Source of the DNA: UMGS1933 sp045593405
GTDB taxonomy: Bacteria > Bacillota > Clostridia > TANB77 > CAG-508
Reading direction: 5' to 3'
NCBI GenBank assembly: GCA_045593405.1
Contig: JAZNWN010000039.1
Span: forward strand, 1 to 13,250
DNA: 13,250 bases
In this document: positions 7,303-13,250 of the stretch, in pieces
Layout of the letters: each line of letters opens with the position of its first letter
Position numbering within the stretch: position 1 is the stretch's first letter
Position numbers and translations under genes: made by a program
Notes under the pieces: model-generated
What the model was told of the DNA's origin: nothing
Databases searched by the model: none
Seen by the model: only the letters and a program-made list of their open reading frames with translations

Positions 7303-8412
7303 TTATACAACTAATACTTCATATTCATCTTCTAATGGTAATTTAACTGTTATTGTAGTTCCAACATTTTTCTGACTTTCCACTTCTATTATTCCTCTTG
7401 ATAATTCTACTATTCTTTTTACTATGGCTAATCCTAGTCCACTTCCTTTGGCTGAATGTGATTTATCTATTTGATAAAATCTTGTAAATATTTTTTTCTT
7501 TTCTTCTTCATCCATTCCAATTCCATTATCTTTTATTTTAATTTCTATCCATTTTTCTTTTTCTTTTAATTCAACATTAATTTTTCCGTTTTGTTTTGAA
7601 AATTTTATAGCATTTTCTATTAGATTAACCCATACTTGAAATAATAAGTCTTCATCTCCATAAAAATATTTTTCTTCGATGCTTATATTAAACACTATCT
7701 CTTTTTCTTTCCATTTTGGTTCTAATAACGAAATTGCTTTTCTTATCTGTTCTGCAATATTAATTTGTTCTTTATTTGTTATTCTGCTTTGATTTTGAAG
7801 TTTTGATAGTTTAAGCATATTTGTTGATAAATTAAGTAGCCTATCAGATTCTTCTTCAATAATATTTACATATTCATTTTTCTCTTCTTGTGATAAATTT
7901 CCATCTCTTAATAATTCTGAAAAACCTTTTATTGAAGATATTGGTGTTTTTATTTCGTGTGATACATTATCAATAAATTCTTTTTGAAGACCTTCTAAAC
8001 TTCCTAAGTCTTTTACCATTTTGTTAAAGTTATTTGTTAAATCTCCTATCTCATCATCTCTATTAGTTTCTAGTTTTATGCTAAAATCACCAGAAGCAAC
8101 TTTTTTTGTAGCTTCTGTCAATTTTTGAATTGGCTTTAACATTTTCTGACTTAGCATTCTCATAATAATACTACCTATAAGAATGACATTAATTGCTCCA
8201 ATAAGAGTAGTTCTTCTCAAAATTACAAAAAGTTCTTTTACTTTTTCTTCACTATCTATATTGATTTGTATTAATTGCTCTATTGTTTCCCTTTTATTAA
8301 ATATAGAAACCCCAATAAATGATACAACTTCAACAATTACAATTGCTACTAAAAATCCAACAATCAAACCTCTTTGCATAGATTTTTTCTTTCCAAAAAT
8401 TCTTTCAAACAT
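7303..8412 (-). CDS. Sensor histidine kinase with HAMP domain
   Basis: Membrane sensor of a two-component system; it should autophosphorylate and pass the phosphate to the regulator encoded just upstream. Two membrane segments (about 16-38 and 69-87) flank a short outside loop of about 30 residues. A HAMP domain covers about 88-140. The HisKA domain has the phosphoacceptor His152 in NVSHEIKTP. The ATPase domain has the N box around NLIENAIKF (263-271), G1 DNGIGM at 295-300, F-box IFTRFYQ and G2 GSGLGL at 323-328. All catalytic motifs are intact. The gene starts 2 nt after the regulator's stop codon with an AAGGA site. The very small outside loop suggests it senses something within or at the membrane, or via a partner protein. 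Confidence 0.96.
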   Translation of the reverse strand: MFERIFGKKKSMQRGLIVGFLVAIVIVEVVSFIGVSIFNKRETIEQLIQINIDSEEKVKELFVILRRTTLIGAINVILIGSIIMRMLSQKMLKPIQKLTEATKKVASGDFSIKLETNRDDEIGDLTNNFNKMVKDLGSLEGLQKEFIDNVSHEIKTPISSIKGFSELLRDGNLSQEEKNEYVNIIEEESDRLLNLSTNMLKLSKLQNQSRITNKEQINIAEQIRKAISLLEPKWKEKEIVFNISIEEKYFYGDEDLLFQVWVNLIENAIKFSKQNGKINVELKEKEKWIEIKIKDNGIGMDEEEKKKIFTRFYQIDKSHSAKGSGLGLAIVKRIVELSRGIIEVESQKNVGTTITVKLPLEDEYEVLVV

Positions 8413-8414
8413 AT

Positions 8415-9095
8415 TTATCCTTTCCCATGTATTATGCTTTTATATCCTACTCCTCTAATTGTAATAATCTCAAATTCATCAACATCATACATCTTTTCTC
8501 TAATTCTCTTTATATGAACATCTATTGTTCTATAATCTGATTCACTTTCCATCCCCCAAATTTCTTCTATTAACTCTTGTCTTGTAAAAATTGTATCTGG
8601 GGTACTTAATAATTTATATAATAATAAAAATTCTTTTTGTGCTAAAGAATATACTTTTTCTTTTCTTGTAACACTTAATTGGTCATAATCAAGGATTAAA
8701 TCTCCTACTCTTATTTTTCTTTCATTTGCACTTTGACTTCTTCTTAATAGAACTTGAACTCTTAAAAGTAATTCTTCTATATTTATTGGTTTTACCATAT
8801 AATCATCTGCACCTAATAAAAAACCCTGTTTTTTATCTTTAATATCACTTTTGGCTGTAATTAATAAAACAGGTGTCTTATATTTGCAATCTCTTAATTC
8901 TTTTATTAATTGAAATCCATCCATTTCTGGCATCATAACATCACTTATAATTAAATCAATGTAGTTTTGGTCTAAAACTTCTAAGGCTTCATTCCCATTA
9001 ATTGCTTCATAAGTATTGTAATTATTCTTTTTTAAACAAGTTGCTATTAATTTTCTTAAATTTTTATCATCCTCTACTACTAAAACATTAAACAT
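8415..9095 (-). CDS. OmpR/PhoB-family response regulator
   Basis: DNA-binding partner of the histidine kinase immediately downstream. The receiver domain (about 1-118) has the acidic pair D9-D10, phosphoacceptor Asp52 in IISDVMMPEMDG, switch Thr80 and Lys102 in DDYMVKP. The C-terminal winged-helix domain (about 128-222) has the recognition region YRTIDVHIKRIREKM and ends in IRGVGYK, typical of OmpR-type regulators. Length (226 residues) is standard. The start is supported by GAGGTG 7 nt upstream. It is the first gene of an eight-gene unit. The direct-repeat operator at 9199-9216 in front of it, repeated at 2103-2120, is the type of site this family binds, so positive autoregulation is likely but inferred. 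Confidence 0.96.
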   Translation of the reverse strand: MFNVLVVEDDKNLRKLIATCLKKNNYNTYEAINGNEALEVLDQNYIDLIISDVMMPEMDGFQLIKELRDCKYKTPVLLITAKSDIKDKKQGFLLGADDYMVKPINIEELLLRVQVLLRRSQSANERKIRVGDLILDYDQLSVTRKEKVYSLAQKEFLLLYKLLSTPDTIFTRQELIEEIWGMESESDYRTIDVHIKRIREKMYDVDEFEIITIRGVGYKSIIHGKG

Positions 9096-9099
9096 TTTT

Positions 9100-9149
9100 T
9101 CACCTCACAAGATTTAAATAGGAGTGGTTTTAATTTAAAAGGAGGTGAG
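9100..9149 (-). promoter_or_regulatory. Putative SD-sequestering element in the response regulator leader
   Basis: In the transcript, TCACCTC (9148-9142) is a perfect 7-base complement of GAGGTGA (9106-9100), which holds the SD of the response regulator gene. The upstream element sits in the larger match TCACCTCCTTT, identical to the anti-SD tail of 16S rRNA as commonly written. Pairing would hide the SD and compete with the hairpin at 9119-9164. This could be a translational switch or an accident of a short leader; only the sequence complementarity is certain. Confidence 0.35.
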
Positions 9150-9164
9150 TTGTATCCACTCCTA
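9119..9164 (-). other. Leader stem-loop upstream of the response regulator
   Basis: TAGGAGTGG (9119-9127, plus strand) and CCACTCCTA (9156-9164) form a perfect 9-bp inverted repeat around a 28-nt loop. The loop contains its own short AT hairpin (9128-9140) and the anti-SD-like segment. It lies between the predicted promoter and the start codon. Only a weak T-rich stretch (TATTT) follows on the minus strand, so a terminator is possible but not convincing. The rest of the 9096-9217 gap holds only the promoter and SD. Confidence 0.5.
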
Positions 9165-9182
9165 CTAAATCTGATTTATTAA

Positions 9183-9216
9183 ATCATATCATATAATTAT
9201 GAACGCTTTATGAACT
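9183..9216 (-). promoter_or_regulatory. Direct-repeat operator and promoter of the two-component/lipid operon
   Basis: On the minus strand AGTTCATAAAGCGTTCATAA (9216-9197) contains two perfect 8-bp copies of GTTCATAA with an 11-bp period. Ten bp after the second GTTCAT comes TATGAT (9188-9183), a -10 candidate; there is no normal -35. The arrangement equals the one at 2087-2120. The operator begins one base after the stop codon of the Ca2+ ATPase gene. Transcription would start near 9176, leaving a leader of about 80 nt. Confidence 0.65.
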
Positions 9217-9217
9217 A

Positions 9218-11956
9218 TTATTCTTCTTTAGTTGTATTTATCTTAAATAATTTCATTAACTCTACAATAACAATAGGTGCTAAGACTAACAATATAATTT
9301 CAACAATATTAGCTGTTGGTAAAGCAGGTATGCTAAATATATGTCTTAATCCAGGTATAAACAATATTACTAGCATTAAAGCAGATGCAACTCCTATCGC
9401 AAGTAATAATGTTTTATTTCCTAGTATTCCTGTTTTAAATATTGATTTTTTGTTATTTCTTATATTAAATACATGTACTAATTCAGAGAAAGCAAGTGTA
9501 ACAAATGCCATTGTTTGTCCTATTTCAACTCTTACTTCTGCTTCTGATAAACCTTCAATTATAGGTAAATGTTCTACTGGTGTTGATATACCTATAATAA
9601 ATGCTGCAAGTGTTAAAAGTCCTATCATAATTCCTTGATAAGCAATTCTCCATACCATTCCTTTTGTAAAAATTCCTTTATTTGATTTTAAAGGTTTTCT
9701 TTTCATAATATCTTTCTCTGGTGGATCTACTGCTAATGCTAATGCTGGTAATGAATCTGTTACAAGATTTATCCATAATATATGTATTGGTAATAATGGA
9801 ACTATTAAATTAACATCTATTCCAAATTTGTTTGAAATCCAAGGAGTTATTAAAATTGCTATAAATAATACTACTATTTCTCCAATGTTACTAGATAATA
9901 GGAATTGTATTGCTTTTAAAATATTGTCATATATTCTTCTTCCTTCTTCAACTGCTGATACTACTGTAGCAAAATTATCATCTGTTAATATTACATCTGC
10001 TGCTTCTTTTGCTACGTCTGTTCCAACAATTCCCATTGCACAACCAATATCTGCTGTTTTTAGTGCTGGTGCATCATTAACCCCATCTCCTGTCATAGCA
10101 ACTATTTCTCCATGTTTTTGCCATGCCCTTACAATTCTTACTTTATGTTCTGGAGAAACTCTTGCATATACACTATATTTACGAATATTTTTCTCTAATT
10201 GTTCTTGTGTCATTTCTTCTAATTCTGCTCCAGTTATTGCTTCTGAATCATCTTTTAAAATTCCTAATTCTTTTGCAATTGCAATAGCTGTAATCTTGTG
10301 GTCGCCTGTTATCATAACAGTTTTTATTCCAGCTGTTTTACATTTCTTAACTGCTTCTTTTGCTTCTTCTCTTGGTGGATCTATCATTCCTACCATACCA
10401 ACATATATTAAATCTTTCTCTAAATCTGCTAATTCTTGTTTTGATGGAATATGGTCTAATTCTTTATATCCCATTGCTAATACTCTAAGTGCATTTTTTG
10501 CCATTTCCATATTGTTTTCATCTATTGTTTTTCTATATTCATTTAGGTTGTCATAGAATACTCCATTTATTATATATCCTTTTGCTCTCTGTAGCAACTC
10601 ATCTATTCCACCTTTGACAAAAGCTATATATTTATCTCCTACTTTATTTACTGTTGTCATTAGTTTTCTATCAGAATCAAATGGAATTTCCTCGACTCTT
10701 TCCATATCTACTAAATTTTCTGGTTGGAATCCTAAATTAAATCCCATATCTATTAATGCTGTTTCTGTTGGATCTCCTGTTAATTCTTTGTCTTTTCCAA
10801 CTTTTGTATCATTACATAGCATACTAGCATATACTAATTGTTTTAATTCATTAGAATTTATTTCATCAGAATTTGCTAGTTCATCTAAAGCATATAATTT
10901 GTTGTTTATAAATATTTTCTTAACTGTCATCTTATTTTGTGTTAATGTTCCTGTTTTGTCTGAACATATTACTGTTGCACTTCCTAGAGTTTCTACTGCT
11001 GGTAATTTCTTAACAATAGCATTTCTTTTTACCATTCTTTGTACTCCAATTGCCAAAACAATTGTTGATACTGCTGCTAATCCTTCTGGAATTGCTGCTA
11101 CAGCTAAACTAACAGCTGTCATAAACATATCAATTACATCTTTACCTATACCAATTCCAACTATAAAGATAATGATACAAATTATAATTGCCACTATTCC
11201 TAATGTTTTTCCTAATTTATTTAATTTCATTTTTAATGGTGTTTCTGTTTCAATTGCATTATTAATAGCTCCTGCAATTTTTCCAACCTCTGTATTCATT
11301 CCAGTTTCAACTACAATACCTGTTCCTCTACCATAAGTAATTAAGCTAGAAGAAAATAACATATTAGTTCTATCACCAATTCCTACTTTTTCATCTTGTA
11401 TTGTGTCTATATTTTTCTCTACTGGTACTGATTCTCCTGTTAATGATGATTCTTGTGCTTTTAAATTACTACTTTCAATTATTCTTATATCTGCTGCTAC
11501 ATAATCTCCTGTGTCAATTACAACAATATCTCCAGGTACTAAATCTTTTGCTGGTACAACACATATGTTTCCATCTCTTATTACTTTTGAAGCATGACTG
11601 CTTAATTTTTGCAGAGCTTCTAATGACTTTTCCGCTTTTTGTTCTTGTGCTACACCAATTATAGCATTTACAATTACAACTACTAATATGATAATTGTAT
11701 CTGTAATTCCTTCTCCTTCTGCTATTCCTACAACTCCAGATATAACAGCTGCAATAATCAAAATAATTATCATAAAATCTTTAAATTGTTCTAAAAATTT
11801 TACAAATATACTCTTTTTCTTTTGAGCCTCTAATTCGTTTGTTCCATATTTTTTTCTATGTTCTTCTACTTGGCTATTAGATAATCCCTTTTTTATGTTT
11901 GTTTGTAGTATTTTTTCTGTTTCTTCTATACTTTTATTAAACCACTTATTTTCCAT
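9218..11956 (-). CDS. P-type Ca2+-transporting ATPase (P2A type)
   Basis: A complete 912-residue cation pump expected to export Ca2+ using ATP. Domains in order: N-terminal cation-ATPase domain, two membrane helices (about 60-105), actuator with TGES at 173-176, helices 3-4 with IPEGL (Glu291), phosphorylation site DKTGTLT at 333-339, nucleotide-binding KGG at 448-450, TGD at 550-552, TGDGVND at 622-628, then six C-terminal helices. Predicted ion ligands match SERCA-like positions: Asn690 and Glu693 in helix 5 (SSNIGE), and Asn730, Thr733 and Asp734 in helix 6 (NLVTDSLPA). Both Ca2+ sites therefore appear conserved. The ATG is 8 nt after GAGGGG and 5 nt after the upstream gene's stop, so the two genes are probably cotranscribed. 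No convincing terminator follows, so some read-through into the regulator operon is possible. Confidence 0.95.
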   Translation of the reverse strand: MENKWFNKSIEETEKILQTNIKKGLSNSQVEEHRKKYGTNELEAQKKKSIFVKFLEQFKDFMIIILIIAAVISGVVGIAEGEGITDTIIILVVVIVNAIIGVAQEQKAEKSLEALQKLSSHASKVIRDGNICVVPAKDLVPGDIVVIDTGDYVAADIRIIESSNLKAQESSLTGESVPVEKNIDTIQDEKVGIGDRTNMLFSSSLITYGRGTGIVVETGMNTEVGKIAGAINNAIETETPLKMKLNKLGKTLGIVAIIICIIIFIVGIGIGKDVIDMFMTAVSLAVAAIPEGLAAVSTIVLAIGVQRMVKRNAIVKKLPAVETLGSATVICSDKTGTLTQNKMTVKKIFINNKLYALDELANSDEINSNELKQLVYASMLCNDTKVGKDKELTGDPTETALIDMGFNLGFQPENLVDMERVEEIPFDSDRKLMTTVNKVGDKYIAFVKGGIDELLQRAKGYIINGVFYDNLNEYRKTIDENNMEMAKNALRVLAMGYKELDHIPSKQELADLEKDLIYVGMVGMIDPPREEAKEAVKKCKTAGIKTVMITGDHKITAIAIAKELGILKDDSEAITGAELEEMTQEQLEKNIRKYSVYARVSPEHKVRIVRAWQKHGEIVAMTGDGVNDAPALKTADIGCAMGIVGTDVAKEAADVILTDDNFATVVSAVEEGRRIYDNILKAIQFLLSSNIGEIVVLFIAILITPWISNKFGIDVNLIVPLLPIHILWINLVTDSLPALALAVDPPEKDIMKRKPLKSNKGIFTKGMVWRIAYQGIMIGLLTLAAFIIGISTPVEHLPIIEGLSEAEVRVEIGQTMAFVTLAFSELVHVFNIRNNKKSIFKTGILGNKTLLLAIGVASALMLVILFIPGLRHIFSIPALPTANIVEIILLVLAPIVIVELMKLFKINTTKEE

Positions 11957-11961
11957 ATTGC

Positions 11962-13182
11962 TTACCCCTCTATAACATTTAAAATTTGTTTTTCTAAATC
12001 TTTAATTTTTTCATTTATCCTAAATATATCTTCATCTTTTAATTCTTTATTTCTCATATCTTCTTTTACTGAAGCTTCCATATCTAAAATTTCACTCTTT
12101 AATTTTTCAAGTCTATTTAATACTTCTGTTCTATTATTTACTGATAATTGTTTAAATATCTTTGTAGTAAGTACAGCTTCATCTTTTAATTCATATGTTT
12201 CTCCAAAATCTGCAACTATAACTTGTAAGTTTGTTTCTGTTTCTATTTTTTCTTTTAGTGCATCTTGTGAATTTTCTTCTCCATGAACTAAAAATATTTG
12301 TTTTGGCTTCTTTACAAATGAATTTACAAATCTCATTAGTCCATCTTGATCTGCGTGTCCTGAATATCCATCTAAATATTCTACTCTCGCATTTACAGCT
12401 ATTTCTTCTCCAAATATTTTAACTTTTTTTGCTCCATTTACAATACTATGTCCTAATGTGCCTGGTGCTTGGTATCCAACAAATAAAATTGTTGAATTTG
12501 GATTCCATAAATTATGTTTTAAGTGATGTTTTATTCTTCCAACTTCACACATACCACTTGCAGATATTATTATACATGGTTCTGGATTTTCGTTTAATGC
12601 TTTTGATTCATCTGCTGTTACTGTAAATCTTAATCCAGGAAATTCAAGTGGATTATCTCCTTTTTGCATTTCTCTCTGTGTTTCTTCATCAAATAAATCC
12701 ATGTTTTGAGTAAACACTTTTGTAGCTGATATTGCAAGTGGACTATCAACATATACAGGTACTTTCATTAATGTTTCATATTTTCTTAAAAATTCTTCAT
12801 CATCTCTTGTTTCTTTTATTTTATTTAATTCATATAAAATTTCTTGTGTTCTTCCTACTGCGAATGAAGGAATTACAACAGTTCCGTTTTTTTCAATTGT
12901 TTCAGCAACAATATTTAAAAACATTTCTGCTTTTCCTTCTTTTCTCTCGTGTTTCCTGCTTCCATAGGTAGATTCCATTACTAAATAATCTGCATTTTCT
13001 ATCATTGTAGGTTCACTTAATAATGGTATATCATTGTTTCCTAAATCTCCTGTAAATACTACTTTTGTTTGTTTTCCTTTTTCATCTACCCATAATTCAA
13101 TTATGCTTGAACCTAACATATGTCCAGCATCATTAAATCTTACATGAATTTTCGGTGTTATTTCTAAGCGGGATAAATCCAA
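11962..13182 (-). CDS. Beta-CASP metallo-beta-lactamase RNase-like protein, N-terminus missing
   Basis: The C-terminal two thirds of an MBL-fold/beta-CASP protein of the RNA-processing exonuclease type (RNase J/CPSF-like group). Visible motifs are NDAGHMLGSS, VVFTGDLGN (metal-binding Asp), VMESTYGSRKHE, SFAVGRTQEIL, VDSPLAI, the beta-CASP segment SASGMCEVGR, GYSGHAD and LVHGE. A charged coiled-coil tail of about 55 residues ends the protein. The essential N-terminal HXHXDH metal motif is absent: family-like sequence stops near EITPKIHV (about 13165), and the frame hits a stop at 13213-13215. The TTG at 13182 opens the frame but is not a believable start. The gene is either truly truncated by recombination or cut by an assembly join. 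It precedes the Ca2+ ATPase by 5 nt. Confidence 0.8.
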   Translation of the reverse strand: MDLSRLEITPKIHVRFNDAGHMLGSSIIELWVDEKGKQTKVVFTGDLGNNDIPLLSEPTMIENADYLVMESTYGSRKHERKEGKAEMFLNIVAETIEKNGTVVIPSFAVGRTQEILYELNKIKETRDDEEFLRKYETLMKVPVYVDSPLAISATKVFTQNMDLFDEETQREMQKGDNPLEFPGLRFTVTADESKALNENPEPCIIISASGMCEVGRIKHHLKHNLWNPNSTILFVGYQAPGTLGHSIVNGAKKVKIFGEEIAVNARVEYLDGYSGHADQDGLMRFVNSFVKKPKQIFLVHGEENSQDALKEKIETETNLQVIVADFGETYELKDEAVLTTKIFKQLSVNNRTEVLNRLEKLKSEILDMEASVKEDMRNKELKDEDIFRINEKIKDLEKQILNVIEG

Positions 13183-13250
13183 TATTTGTTGAAAGCATTG
13201 CGGGGCATTCCCTTAACGGAATTGAAGCTGTATATACCAATTTTCATGCA
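13170..13250 (+). pseudogene. Fragment of a tyrosine recombinase/integrase catalytic end
   Basis: A 27-codon plus-strand frame open to the right edge contains IAGHSLNGIEAVYTNF. The Gly-His followed nine residues later by Tyr matches the spacing of the C-terminal active-site box of tyrosine recombinases (as in LGHSSISTTQIYTH of the XerC/D type); the Tyr codon at 13233-13235 would be the nucleophile. Nothing upstream on this strand resembles the rest of a recombinase, because the sequence changes into the minus-strand MBL gene. The patch is about 40% G+C, well above the neighbourhood. The motif is short, so the assignment is moderate. Confidence 0.4.

Noticed and set aside
9119..9164. The leader hairpin as a strong terminator for the Ca2+ ATPase transcript
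   Set aside because: Loop of 28 nt and only a broken T stretch after the stem. It lies downstream of the regulator operon's own promoter, so it would mostly block that operon.
9137..9182. Plus-strand AAAAGGAGGTGA followed by a TTG and a 10-codon frame
   Set aside because: The frame is tiny, has no promoter and overlaps the minus-strand promoter and leader. The sequence is better explained as the anti-SD-like part of the minus-strand leader.
9828..11336. Long plus-strand open frames of about 240 codons
   Set aside because: They lie opposite the Ca2+ ATPase gene, which has every family motif in the minus frame. They show no recognisable protein pattern and no SD.
2647..13170. A 15-base exact match, TGTTATTTCTAAGCG, at about 2647-2661 and 13156-13170, encoding RLEIT in both genes
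   Set aside because: In DNA this AT-rich a single 15-base match is expected by chance in 13 kb. It lies close to the right-edge junction, so it is worth remembering, but nothing else supports a recombination site.
13180..13182. TTG as start codon of the MBL gene
   Set aside because: It has no SD and would exclude the HXHXDH motif that the family needs; the open frame upstream lies in the compositionally different patch.

Overview
The window is very AT-rich (about a quarter to 30% G+C by eye). Every convincing complete gene is on the minus strand, packed with 1-40 nt gaps or short overlaps. Codon choice, G-rich Shine-Dalgarno (SD) sites, a GT8/PlsC/lipid-kinase set and an FtsX-type exporter with a long coiled coil all suggest a low-GC Firmicute, most likely a member of the Clostridia. 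No ribosomal RNA, tRNA, CRISPR array or insertion sequence is visible.

In transcription order (right to left): (a) At 13170-13250 a patch of about 40% G+C reads on the plus strand as the end of a tyrosine recombinase catalytic domain. It abuts a beta-CASP metallo-beta-lactamase gene (11962 to about 13170) that has lost its N-terminal half. (b) A complete P-type Ca2+-transporting ATPase (9218-11956) follows. (c) A regulated promoter (9183-9216) and structured leader precede an eight-gene unit: OmpR-type response regulator, HAMP histidine kinase, PlsC-like acyltransferase, two GT8 glycosyltransferases, a second PlsC-like acyltransferase, a diacylglycerol-kinase-family lipid kinase and a DUF2238/YjdF-like membrane protein. 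The unit ends at a Rho-independent terminator (2123-2151). (d) A second regulated promoter (2087-2120) drives an ABC ATPase and a large FtsX/MacB-type permease that runs off the left edge.

The most interesting signal is regulatory. The two promoters that start units (c) and (d) share one architecture: AGTTCA-N6-GTTCAT (an 11-bp direct repeat) followed by exactly 10 bp and a TATGAT or TAAAAT -10 box, with no good -35. This is what a PhoB/OmpR-class activator site looks like. The simplest reading is that the regulator encoded at 8415-9095 activates its own operon and the neighbouring ABC exporter. The window would then hold one envelope-responsive regulon that couples phospholipid/glycolipid remodelling (two acyltransferases, two glycosyltransferases, one lipid kinase, one membrane protein) to an exporter. 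The substrate and the inducing signal cannot be read from the sequence.

Other points of interest are an 11-nt match to the 16S rRNA 3' tail in the response-regulator leader that can pair with that gene's own SD, an acyltransferase with HX5D in place of HX4D, and the broken junction at the right edge.
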